A stretch of 64,000 bases of DNA from Macrolepiota albuminosa (taxonomy: Eukaryota; Basidiomycota; Agaricomycetes; Agaricales; Agaricaceae): positions 372,001 through 436,000 of the forward strand of contig JAMWFC010000005.1 of the NCBI GenBank assembly GCA_027475525.1. Reading direction: 5' to 3'. The notes beneath the pieces were generated by a model, which ran no database searches, was not told the origin of the DNA, and saw nothing but the letters and a program-made list of their open reading frames with translations. This document shows positions 53,291 through 63,996 of the stretch, piece after piece; positions within the stretch are counted from its first letter, which is position 1, and every line of letters begins with the position of its first letter. The translations under genes were made by a program, and so were the position numbers.

Positions 53291-55059
53291 CAATTTACAG
53301 AAGAATGATGGGCGCTATTCCTTAGCACCCACGATACAGGCTTTCTATTGACGGCTGAACTAGATGTATTGACTGACATTATGCGAAAGCAAAACGAAGC
53401 ATTTGCTTGGGAGGATTCTGAATGCGGTAAACTTAGAACTGACTTCTTTCCACCAGTGGTTATACCAACAATACCTTACATACCTTGGACCGAGCATAAC
53501 CGACCTATACCACCAGGTATTGAAGCCGAAGTTTGCCAAATTATTCATTCCAAAATAGTGGCAGGAGTTTACGAGCCTTCCAATTTGGCCTACCAATCAT
53601 GATGGTTTTGTGTACTGAAGAAAAATGGAAAGCTACGTATAGTTCACAGTTTGGAGCCGCTAAACAAAGTCACAATTCGTCATTCAGGGGTACCGCCCTT
53701 CCCCAATCACGTTGCTGAATCGTTTGTGGGAAGAATATGTGGTGCTACTCTGGATCTGTATGTTGGCTATGACGAGCGCTTAATTCACCCTTCCTCTCGC
53801 GACTTGACGACATTTCAAACGCCATTTGGAGTGCTACGACTAGTTACACTTCCCATGGGATGGACTAATTTGGTACCTATATTCCACGACAACATTACGT
53901 TTATTCTACAACCCGAAATACCCCACCATGTGCTTAGCTTTATCGACGATGTAGGCGTTAAGGGCCCAAAAGATTGGCGCCTTGTAAATGGCAAGCCTGA
54001 AGTGCACCCGGAAAATCCCAATATCCGCATGGCGCTATGGGACTTCTTCCAATTGGTTAACCGGGTGCTCCAGCACATGAAGTATTGTGGCGGAACGTTC
54101 TCAGGACACAAGTTGGTTTTTTGCGCACCGCAATTTAAAATTTTAGGGCACGTTTGCATGCCAGAGGGCAGGATCCCAGAGGAGAGCTGATTAGCGCTTC
54201 TGGAAAAGTGGGGAGTCTGCCATAACCTCTCGGAAGTTCGCATGTTTCTAGGCACGGTAGGCGTGCTGCACATGTTCATACACCATTTTTCACATCGAGC
54301 GCACGCACTTAATCACCTAACTCATTCTGGGGTCCCCTTTGAATTCGGACCCGACCAAATTAACGCCCAAAAGGATTTAGTGAAGGCACTGCAGGAAGCA
54401 AAGCCATTGGTACCCATTGACTATACTACGTCTGATCCCGTTATACTTGCCGTTGACACCTCTTACATTGTGGTCGGTTTCTTTTTATGTCAATGTGAAG
54501 GTGCAAACCGGAAAATCAGACGCTACAATCGCTTCGGATCGATTACCCTAAACAACAGAGAAGCGTGCTATAGTCAGCCCAAACTGGAATTGTACGGATT
54601 GTTTTGAGCGTTTCAGATGCTACACATGTATCTTATTGGGGTTCGAAACCTGATTGTTGAAGTTGACGCACGCTACATCAAAGGAATGCTCTAGAATCCA
54701 GACATTCAACCTTCGGCTAGCATGAATTGCTGGGTAGTAGCGATACTAATGTTCCACTTCGAGCTTGTGCACATCAAGAGCGCATTTCACGGACCTGATG
54801 GACTATCTAGGCAACCTAGGCAGCCAGAGGACAAAGCGCTAGACAAAAGCAATAATGACGTATTTGACGACTGGATTGACCAGTTGCACGGTTTCATACA
54901 TATTATTCAATTGCCTATTCCAGCCCGTCGCGAAGACCAACCTATCTTGACCTGGCTACACCCTATCACCCCATATCAGGCTCCATTGACTTTTTACATG
55001 ACCAGTATCTATAACGTTGCTAAGCCATCTAATGATCTAAAGATAGTCGAGGAACCCAG
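53291..55059 (+). pseudogene. Element G reverse transcriptase and RNase H
   Basis: RT motifs in order: WTEHNRPIPPGIEAEVCQII, a stop, FCVLKKNGKLRIVHSLEPLN (after a frame change), LDLYVGYDERLIHPSSRDLT, FGVLRLVTLPMGWTNLVPIF, and HHVLSFIDDVGVKGP with both catalytic Asp. RNase-H-like VILAVDTSYIVVGFFLCQCE and LNNREACYSQPKLELYGLF end in a stop at 54605, with further pieces to 55059 (HGPDGLSRQPRQPED). LTR C then interrupts the linker to integrase. Confidence 0.85.
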
Positions 55060-56068
55060 TGATGACGCCCAAAGTTTGGTCAGTAACAAATATATTAATA
55101 GTGTTACCGTACCAAAAGCTTGCGTTGGGCACACTAAAGTGATGAGGGAGCTCTGGGCAGGTCCCAGAGAACGCACCTGTGAAAATGAGGTAAAGTTGGT
55201 AAGGGGGTCGGCAAGTGTAAAGCGCTAAGGTAAAGCGCCTATGAAAGAAGCGGTAAGTGCACACGGCAATGTCAGCGGCAAGAACACAGTAAGCTTAGCC
55301 GCTAAGGTAAAGCGCCTATGAAAGAAGCGGTAAGTGCACACGGCAATGTCAGCGGCAAGAACACAGTAAGCTTAGCGAGATCTAAGCATCGTTAATGCCC
55401 ACCGTAGCTGCAAGGCGCGAATAGGTCGAAGGCTGGCGATAGTCTGCAACTGCCAATAAGTTCGACGTTGCTGACCGTAAATGAGGTCTTGAGCATAAGG
55501 GAGACTGAAGTAAGGGAGCAGGAAACTCTGTTCTCTGATTTGATGGGTATGTACAAGTTGGTAAGTACTTTTTATACTACAAGGAGTTCACCGTCGCCAG
55601 TGACTAACCATTGCCAAAGTGTGGTAAACTAGAAAATTTCTTAGAGGTAGCTCCAACGTTTTCAAATCTCTACCATCCATTCAAGACCCTTAGCGACGCC
55701 AGGTGGCAGATCGCGATGCTAAACCATCAATCCATCACTCTTCTGTCTGTCCAAAAGGCTTAGCGATGTCAGGCGCCAGATTGAGGCGCTAAGCAATGTC
55801 AGACGCCAAGGTCAAACGCCAAGCTGTCCGTCAGTTTTTGATAGATCATCAGGCTTCTCCCTAAGCGCTGTCATCAGTGACTGATGCCATCTGTCAGTTG
55901 TCATTCTGTCTGCCGTTGGCGCTATCACTGATAGGATCTGCTTCTTGCTGTGTGCGGCCATCAAATATTGCCAAAATTGGTTAGTTAGCACATGCTAAGG
56001 TATCCTGAGCCTGTGCCATGTTGCCGTAGCATGCCGTTGATGCGCTGATCCTGTATGGGGTCCTATCA
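55060..56068 (-). repeat. Solo LTR C in element G pol
   Basis: Plus strand begins TGATGACGCCCAAAGTTTGG and ends GGGTCCTATCA, the reverse of the copy at 13073-25795. Flanks CCAG (55056-55059 and 56069-56072) are a 4-bp target duplication, and pol reads across once the LTR is ignored. Contains the duplication 55223-55376. Confidence 0.87.
55223..55376. repeat. 77-bp direct duplication in solo LTR C
   Basis: Perfect; it is absent from the same place in the other LTR C copy (13.8 kb), so it is not a property of the LTR. Confidence 0.97.
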
Positions 56069-57510
56069 CCAGACCCTTACAGGAAGATAGTTGCAACCTC
56101 CCATATTTGGCAGTACCTCCTAGCACCAAGGCTAAGTCAGAAGACCAATGAGTTGATCAGGTTAGGAAGTGGCTACAGGATTTGCGCCAACCATCAGACC
56201 TTATGGATATGGAATACACCACCTTCTTCATTCGATATGCAACAACTTTCTTTATGGTTGAGAATCGGCTTTGGCGACAAAATAGGGCTGGCGCTCACAA
56301 ATTGGTAATCAAACCAGACGGCCAAATCAGGATTCTGCGCGCTATGCACGAGGACTTGGGACATAGAGGACTCTATGCGACGCGAGCGAATCTATTGGAA
56401 TGTTTTTGGTGGCCTCAAGTTAGCGCTGATATCGCATGGTATATTTGCACTTGTCATCTATGCCAAATCCAGCAGATGCGCCAAGTTCTTATTCCCCTGA
56501 CCGTAGCGACTCCAGCACCATTGTTCGGAAAGATATATATCGACACTATGCACATGCCAAAGTTGGGGCGCTACAAGTACATTATCCAAGGAAGGTGTTC
56601 CTTGGTACATTGGCCGGAGTTCCATATGCTCCAGCAGGAAAATACCGACGCTATAGCTAAGTGGCTCTTCGAAGATGTTATTTGCAGGTGGGGAGCACTT
56701 CACGAGATTGTTACAGACAACGGAGCGCCAATAGTTAAGGCGCTTACCTACCTTGCTAAGAAATACAACATACAGCATATTTGAGTCTCAGGATACAACA
56801 AACGTACTAACAGTATAGTGGAAAGGCCGCATTTTGACGTATGACAGGCCCTGTTCAAAGCGGTAGACGGTGACGAAAGTCGCTGGAGTGAAGCGACTTA
56901 TTCGGTCTTTTGGTCTGAACGAGTTACTGTACGGAAGAGGATGGGCTGTTCTCCTTACTACGCGGTGACTGGCACCCATCCCCTGCTCCCAGCAGATGTT
57001 GTGGAAGCAACGTACTTACAACCCCCGCCTAACTCAATCCTGTCCTCTACCGATCTGATCGCTAGGTGCACTATTGACTTACAACAATGCATGGAGGATC
57101 TAGAGCACCTACACAAGGTGGTATTTCAAGCTAGACGACAGGCCGCATTGCGATTTGAGAGCGAGCATAGCGCTACCATCTGAGACTACAACTTTACAGC
57201 TGGCGCCTTAGTACTAATGCGCAACTCAAAAATTGAAGTCACCCACAACAAAAAGATGTGACCCCAATACCTAGGACCCCTCATAGTAGTTTCCCGCAAT
57301 AGGGGAGGTGCCTACGTACTCTGTGAGTTGGACAGCTTAGTTTTGCATTGACCAGTAGCGGCGTTCTGACTCATTCCCTACTTAGCGTGTGAACATATTC
57401 CACTACCTTTACCGGCGCTGGACATTGACACTGCCAAGCTTCAAGAGCTGGAAGAGACTGAGTTGGTGGACGATGATGAGAGCACTCTGGATGAAGATGA
57501 GGAGCAATAA
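56069..57510 (+). pseudogene. Element G integrase
   Basis: An open stretch 56182-56784 holds the HHCC zinc domain (MHEDLGHRGLYATRANLLEC then CTCHLC) and the first two acidic residues (GKIYIDTMHMPK; EIVTDNGAPIVKA). After a stop at 56782, the frame continues with RTNSIVERPHFDV carrying the Glu, then KRMGCSPYYAVTGTHPLLPA and a GPL-type C-terminus (PQYLGPLIVVSRNRGGAYVL) ending in an acidic tail DDDESTLDEDEEQ at 57508. No chromodomain. Stops are few and most are single transitions. Confidence 0.87.
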
Positions 57511-57652
57511 ACTTATACAAAACGCGAGGCGCTAACCGTTAGCGCCCCTTGGGATCAGACTTAGGCAACCCAAAAACCAGAAAAGAATAAATAAACAAGC
57601 GGTACTAGTACACAGGGAACAGGCAATCAGGCTACAACTACAACTAATTGAA

Positions 57653-59073
57653 CTACCCTAAAGATGCAGACCGTCGACGTGGACCTTTCACTTGATCTTT
57701 AGGTCGCCTGCGGGTGGGAGGAGTGCCTGGAGGTGGCGCGTTAGCAGAGGGAATGGGAGGAACAGGAGCGCTAGGAGGAGGCATGGGAGGAGCGCCTGGA
57801 GGAGTGGCAGGGGGGTTGGGGGATGAGTACCACCCGTCCTCATCCGGGCAGGACTCAAACAAGGGGTAAAAAGGAAAGGCTGTGCGTTCTAATATGGCCC
57901 GGCACGCATCAAGGTCGACAAGAGGGGGAAGGGGGAGCCAGGAGAGACTCTTAGAGACGGCATGGAGTTAACAACCTCAGGTTAGAAAAAGATAAGAACT
58001 AACCAAGGTTCCCGTTTTGCGGAGTAGGCTGGCCAGACTCAGAGCGTTACCCATAACCGGCTCCTGCACAATGTATGAGTATTACTCACAACCCGCGCTA
58101 AGGGGAGGCGTACGGTGACTATGAATGGGTCGACGTCGACCATCCATTCTTCAGAAGCAGCGAGAAGAATTCGGTACCTGCGTACCAGGGTCATAGTGTT
58201 GCCGTTCTTGTGGGGAAAGCCGCCGGTAGGCATGAGCGCAAGGAACTGCTCCAATCGGTCTAGGATAGCAGGACGGTAAAGACGTTCAGGCTCATCAAGG
58301 AGAAGGGGAACTACTGGCATGATGTGATACTGACCAGGTTAACAGTGCCAGAACCCATAAAATACCTCAAGCTACTTGCAGGGTCGCAGATACTAGGGAA
58401 TTCTTACATGCGCAAAACAATCACGAGGGGGGGCAACAACAACAATGGATTTCATATATCTACGACAAAAAGAAATCAACTATCCAAAATCTGTCAGCCC
58501 AGTGGTGCCACGGAAAAGAAGGAGCCGACTTACATAAACAACATGGGAGACGGGCGAGCATCAAGGACCGGGCAAAAGGAGAGGCCTGGGAGGCCTCCAG
58601 CCTTCAGCAGGACCACGAAAAAGCCGGCCACCAGTAGATGAGCGGGGCGCCTAGCAAAGCAACGCGTTAGAAGGAAGAAAAGGAGGTAATAAGGTAATGA
58701 ACCAGGTAGTGACTCTCCTCCAGCAGCAGCTCAAGACGTTCTTTTGTTTCCTTGGTCGCAATTTGCTTTATTTGGAGACTATCAGAAGAGAAGGAGGGCA
58801 AAAAAGGCAATAGCGCACCTGAAAAATCCGACTCCAGTTCTTCTCCATACCAAATCAGGTCAGCGGCAGCTCATTGTTCCAAATCTCGCAAGCCGCACAA
58901 AGTAGCTGACAGCAACGACCTAACTCAACGACTCTGTCAGTCAGCCCGGGCACGCTGACCGCTGGGTAGTGGTGGAAGAACGAGGTAGCGTGTTCCAGGA
59001 AAGTGGGGGGATCAATCATGACATGAGCGCAATCACAGCGGGGGGTCCACACGATGCTGGTTGGGCTTTCCAT
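57653..59073 (-). CDS. Element G antisense spliced gene X2
   Basis: Converges on pol G with a gap of about 140 bp. Exon-like frames on the minus strand: MESPTSIVWTPRCDCAHVMI from 59073 to about 58858; DLIWYGEELESDFSGALLPF near 58850 with a helical KETKERLELLLEESHYLV; DEPERLYRPAILDRLEQFLA and WMVDVDPFIVTVRLPLARVV near 58300-58080; and a last exon joined by a GTTAGT...CTCTAAG intron (about 56 bp near 58012-57957) giving SLSWLPLPPLVDLDACRAIL and a Pro-rich tail ending RRSASLG at 57653. The last junction keeps frame; the others are not resolved. Family unknown to me. Confidence 0.55.
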
Positions 59074-59259
59074 AGCGAAGACTGATGAGATGCTGTCAAG
59101 GCATGGGCAATTTATAGGACTCGGGCAGTGTTTCAACCAGCGACAGCATAGGAGGGCACTTCTCAAGAGGCTTGGACCCTGATGCAGACATGAACCAATA
59201 GGATGCGCTTGAACTTATTTTAGGTCACACAAAGAGAAAGTTAACCTTTGAGATCTAGC

Positions 59260-59413
59260 GCTTATAGCCACCATCACCAAATAACCACAAGCAATCAGTG
59301 GCACTCTATTTCTTATACATTAAAACTTCTTGCATGGCTTATAGCCACCATCACCAAATAACCACAAGCAATCAGTGGCACTCTATTTCTTATACATTAA
59401 AACTTCTTGCATG
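59260..59413. repeat. 77-bp direct duplication between X1 and X2
   Basis: Perfect; 59260-59336 and 59337-59413. Confidence 0.97.
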
Positions 59414-59675
59414 AATTGACTTATTTTTCTACAGACGATACCTATTTCTTCCTAGGCTGGCACAATATTGGCTATTGGATCGCGCTGGTAATAGGGGTTT
59501 TTACGCTATGATGATTTACTGAGTGTTTCCCCTTTTTCTTACTTTGTATTTTGATTACTTACAAACTGACAATTTCAAAACAAAGGGAGAGCATTTATTT
59601 TTGGAAGGGCTATCACAAACTACGTATCAAAATTTTCAAAGTCCACAAAGAGTTCGAAGCGCTATGGGCTGGCGA

Positions 59676-60498
59676 CTATGCATCAGACGCGGAGGGAGCA
59701 GGATCACCCAAAGGAAGCAAGTCCCCATCCTGAATGGCGTTACTCGCTTGCCACTCAAGCGCATCAGTGATGTTGTCATGGAGCTCAAGCAGAAGGAGCT
59801 CATGGCGCGCTAAGGTGGAGACACGAGGACGTAGGAGGGCAAGTTCGCTACCAATGACGTCGGTTGCGTCCTCAACCTGGCGAAGTTGTTGATGGAGATT
59901 GGCGGCAGGACAAAGGGGAGTGACAGGATAAGAGAACTCATCTCCAAGCCAAGGGTAGGCGTTGCTGGAAACACGCATGGCGGAGGGAGGAGTCCAGAAG
60001 GGATCGAACTTAGCGGAGGTCAGAGGAAAGGCGAACTAACTAGGAAATGCAGACTTACTCGAACGGTTACGGGAGCATGGGGGGTCCATTCATGGCGCTC
60101 ATTGCCTGGGGACATGGCCCTAGCGGAAGAAAGGTGGATGCCATAAGAAGGCAAATACCTCCAGCGGCGACGGCGCTCGCCCTGAGCCACTAAGGTCTCT
60201 TCGGACTCAGGCGCGGTGGAGGACTCGCGAGTACTGGGGAAGAAAGAGAGGCTACGAGGAGGGGTAAGAGATGGGGTAATAGGAAGGGCAACGGGGGAGG
60301 CGCTAGCCACGACAGGCTCGGGAGCAGGGGTAGCGCCGGCAACAGACATCACGACATCTTTGGCGGGAGGGATATTCACAACGACAGGAAGCGAAGGAGT
60401 AGGGGACCTGGCGACAAAGAAGTTAGCGCAACCTGACAAGGAAAACTCGAAGACTACGCACCGATTACCACTGGGGCCACTCTGATAAGGGTTAGCGG
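59676..60498 (-). CDS. Element G antisense gene X1, 5' truncated
   Basis: Exon 60498-60059 (ANPYQSGPSGNRCVVFEFSL, a Pro/Ser/Ala-rich middle, YLPSYGIHLSSARAMSPGNE), intron 60058-60009 (50 bp, GTAAGT, CTGAC branch point, CTAAG), and exon 60008-59676 with an amphipathic helix (LHQQLRQVEDATDVIGSELA, RHELLLLELHDNITDALEWQ) stopping at 59676. The start is lost where LTR C-type sequence begins at 60499. It could be the first part of the same transcription unit as X2. The interval 59167-59675 between them holds the duplication 59260-59413 and no clear exon. Confidence 0.5.
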
Positions 60499-60664
60499 TG
60501 ATGACGCCCAAATCAAGCTAGGCGCTGCGTGGACAATCACTAGTGCAGCTACTTAGCCAATATAGCTTTGGGCGTGCTAAGTGTGTGAGAGAGTCCCGGA
60601 CAGGTCCCAGAGAACACACGGTAGGCAAGAGGTTGGTGGCAAGGAAAGTGGGTGATTGGAGGCA
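60499..60664 (-). repeat. LTR C-family fragment
   Basis: TGATGACGCCCAAATC at its left end and AGAGAGTCCCGGACAGGTCCC further on match LTR C (compare 55060 and 55140-55170), with about 50 bp of different sequence between. It is cut at 60664 by element H. Confidence 0.62.
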
Positions 60665-60898
60665 TGTAACGAAGTTACAGGGATTGTGAGAGCTTAGGTT
60701 CACACTGCACAGAATCAGACCAGTCCGGTCTATTGACTATGTAGTATAAACACAAAATAAGCTGCTTTGTAAGCAGCAGGGTAAACTAATTATATACTAA
60801 TGTAAATAATATTATATTATAATAAATATAATATAATATTTACTACTATACAGTAAGTAAAGCTATGTGGCCAACGCCACATAGCGGACTACGCTACA
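60665..60898 (-). repeat. 3' LTR of element H (234 bp)
   Basis: Ends TGTAAC and GCTACA parallel those of element B. The middle contains an AT-only palindromic stretch (about 60800-60843), which accounts for its extra length over the 174-bp B LTR. The polypurine tract GATTGGGGGGTG (minus strand) follows at 60910-60899. Confidence 0.75.
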
Positions 60899-60943
60899 CA
60901 CCCCCCAATCAGACCGAGCTACGGTCTTGAGATAATACAACAG

Positions 60944-63900
60944 TCATGCCGTCGGTAAGTCTGGGACGGGGGCAATGGGAAAGTCCCCAGGCTCCCAGAA
61001 TGGATCGGCAGTCACGTTGTCCATGTCGTAGTCGAGGAGTTCATCCTCGGGTGCGGGCACGTAGGAAGTACCTGAAGGCCCTGCTACTGGCAGGGAATCG
61101 TCATAGTCCCGGAAGGGGGACAGTGTGAGATTGGGGTCGATGGTCGACCCTGAGACAGGTGGTTGGGGATCAGGCAGATCCCCGGTGTCGGACGGGTACT
61201 GGCGCGTCCAGATTTCGTGGGCATGAATGTCTTGCCTGATGAAGAGGTACATCCCCTTGGCGAGCGCGTCGTCGTATGCATGACGACTGTCCTGCTGCTG
61301 GAGCATCAGGCGCTGGCAATCGCCAATGGTGGCCTCGCGCCACCCATCCCACTGAGCGATGGACTGGGGTGTACCGTAATGGTCGAGGCATTGTAGCCTC
61401 TCATCGTCGATAGCAGCCGCCTCGTTGTAGAGCCGGCTGTCGCTGAAGAATAGATGGGCCAAGTAGGTGACCCCATAAGTATACGCGTGGTCAGCCCAGC
61501 TGACTGGAATTTGATTGTGAAGAAGGACGCGTAACGCATCCAAAGTGGTGAACACGGAAGCTGACGCTTCTGGGATGTCCACAGCCTGAACCTCGAAGTT
61601 AGGGTCGTCGGTGTGGATGGGCACAAAGGCTTGCCCCGTAGCCGCCTCGTACTCAGCCACGGCCTCTTTGTAGAGGCCTGGCCTGGTGAAGACGTAGGCC
61701 AGGTACTTGTGTACCGTGGCCTTGGAGGGGCGGCTGGTGCTGAGGGCGCGTACAAGCGCAAACCCAAAGAGGCTGTGCCAATAAATGCGCATGGCTCAGT
61801 CCATGGCCAGACCGGTCCATACGTTGGACGTTCCAGGACGTCCATAGAGGAGGGCGTATGAGCCCAGGTAGTCCAAAGCAAATGGTTGCTTTGGATCAGG
61901 GGGGGTAAGGCCGACGAAGGCAATTTTCCCTCCCTCTTTGCGGCGATAGAGCCGCGACGGCACAATCATTTGCGGGACGTTCTCCCGCTCCTCTGGACTC
62001 GCGAAGGGTACCGCGATAGTCCTATACTCGACCTCGTCAAGTAGATGAGACATAGCTCTGTCTCAGGCCGTAGGGTGGCAGTTGAGCGCCACCCGCTTGA
62101 ATTAAGTTGAGCAAGAGGTAGCCCAACTGACGCTGACAAAGCAGCGTAAACTGGTTGTTAACCAGTGCATGAAGTCTGCGGACTTCTCGAGGACTGCAGG
62201 GAAACCCACGAGGTGCTACTTGGTACACCTTACTGTTGTGGGGCGTCGTGGTGGCGTTGCCCTGTTTATCATCCTCGAAGGACCTGGCTGCGCAGGCTTC
62301 TTGCCCGACGAAGATGGTATTGGTCATTGGCGACCAATAGAATTGGGGAGCTAACCCCGCGCCAAAGAATGAGTTTTGGCGCTCAATAGTGTGATCTCGA
62401 TAGATCACAACACCGAGTGCATCAGGGCTAACCCCGCGCCAAAGAATGAGTTTTGGCGCTCAATAGTGTGATCTCGATAGATCACAACACCGAGTGCATC
62501 AGGATGCGCCCAGTTTGGTCCTCGAGGAGGGCAGCTCCTTGCTTGGTGCTATCCTGCGCCCAACATTCCATCTTGGCCCGTTGATTGCTGTTGCGCCGTT
62601 TGCGCGCCATATGTTGTGCCGCCGTCTCGTGCAGCACAGGAGATTCCATACGAGCCTCTTCAGGCTCCTCATACCAATCGTCGTCGGAGGGCGGGGATGG
62701 CAGCCTGTCCAGCTCCGACTTCTCAGACCGTGGGTCCATAGCCTACACACACCACGGGAGTCGGGCTGGCAGGCCCTCTACCAGTATGGCGGGTAAAAAG
62801 GGGATGTTAGCCCCTGGGGCCCCTTTCAGGGCATCCTCAGGGAAGTGCACATTGACGTAGGCGTGCCCTTCCGGTTGCTTACCCCGATGATCCTTTCGGG
62901 GTTGTGAGGCCTTGGCCTCAGTGGAGCGTGTGCTCATGCCCCTGGAACTCTGCTCCCCAGAGTACGTGGTGGATACCATGGATACTGGTTGCGAAGATGC
63001 GACCTCAGACGCGCCGCTGGCGAGGCGCTGGATAAGCCGGGGGGCAGCTGGAGCAGGAACATTTTCATAGGGAAGGATGTCCTGTCCTAGACCGGCCTCC
63101 CGGCCGGAGGCAGCAACGCTCGACTTAATCGAGCGGAAGGGCGCGTCCTCCACTCCTTGCCAACACGCCCTTTTGCTGGAGTCGGTGTCCCGACTCGGAG
63201 GTGTAGTCTGCCGCTTACGAGCGGCTGAGAGGGCAAGGAGATCCGTTTTCCGCTGAGCGCGCATATGATCCATGTCGTCCATCATCCGGCAGATGAGGAC
63301 GACTGCCTCTGCATCGTGGAGGAATGATGACTCTGCGGGTACATCGTACCTGTTATCTCCCAGACGTTGGAGAAGGGTAGCCAGGACTAAGTCCTGGTTG
63401 TAAGTGGGCTCGACAGCCCGTGCTTTTCCTTTGTCGCGTCGAGGACGCGACTCTTCTTCCGAGCTGGGCTCGGATTGGTGCGGCATTTCCAGCCGCTGTA
63501 GCAAGGAGAGCTTGGCCAAGCTCTCCGTCGGCACATCAGCCGATGAACTGATGCTCCGTTCTGTATTGAGAGTTTCTGTACTCTCAATGGCCGCGGTGGC
63601 CTGCATGAGGGATGCTTTGCGTCCCTCTAGATTGTCAATTGGTGCTGTGGTCGACAGGGAAATCGACAGGCCTCCCTTGGCTTGTGACTCATGCGAGTCG
63701 CTGTACTGGGGCATTGCACCCCAAGCCCCCATCCAAGCCGGGGGGTACGGCATCATTACGGGCACACCACCCATCCCAGGGTAGTGCGCCAGGGCAGTAA
63801 ACTGGGGAAAAGGATGTGTCCCCAGTTGCCCTGTTGCCGGTACGGGGGCAAGCTGCCTCCATGCCGACGCTGCTTGGGGGCTGACTAGCCCCCCGTAGGC

Positions 63901-63996
63901 CTGTTGCTGGAATTGGCCCTCGGTGTGATGTGGCGCATAAGCGCCCGGTGCTGGTTGTTGGGGCTGATAGCCGCCCACAGGTGCGTTCTGGGGCAT
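60944..63996 (-). pseudogene. Element H homologue of element B ORF3
   Basis: Five minus-strand pieces align in order to B ORF3. 63996-62743 is the Pro/Gln-rich N-terminus with VPAESSFLHDAEAVVLICRM and a basic RKRQTTPPSRD region. 62739-62482 and 62408-62037 cover the middle (FFGAGLAPQFYWSPMTNTIF, VAPRGFPCSPREVRRLHALV). 62053-61796 and 61792-60944 cover the C-terminal domain: YGRPGTSNVWTGLAMD then a stop, YWHSLFGFALVRAL, DALRVLLHNQIPVSWADHAY, DDERLQCLDHYGTPQSIAQW. The breaks are a TAG near 62740, the 77-bp duplication 62350-62503 plus a frame change, and a stop at 61794. The 5' end may extend past the window. The rest of element H lies to the right. Confidence 0.85.
62350..62503. repeat. 77-bp direct duplication in H ORF3 homologue
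   Basis: Perfect; 62350-62426 and 62427-62503. Confidence 0.97.

Larger units (their letters stand above)
48672..60498 (+). mobile_element. Ty3/gypsy element G
   Basis: LTR D, tRNA-type primer site, gag with zinc knuckle, retropepsin, RT with FIDD, RNase H remnants and integrase run in order on the plus strand, followed by convergent minus-strand exons. A solo LTR C splits pol at 55060-56068. The 3' LTR is not seen: the right side is cut by another LTR C piece and element H. No chromodomain, so a different lineage from A and B. Confidence 0.8.

Noticed and set aside
58055..58085. A 26-bp intron (GTGAGT...GTGCAG) in gene X2
   Set aside because: Too short for a spliceosomal intron in fungi; the junction there is left unresolved.
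164..62503. The 77-bp duplications as a biological minisatellite, CRISPR-like array or replication-slippage signature
   Set aside because: Units are unrelated to each other, always two copies, always period 77 (two off by one), and cut through genes and LTR borders alike; an assembly cause is simpler.
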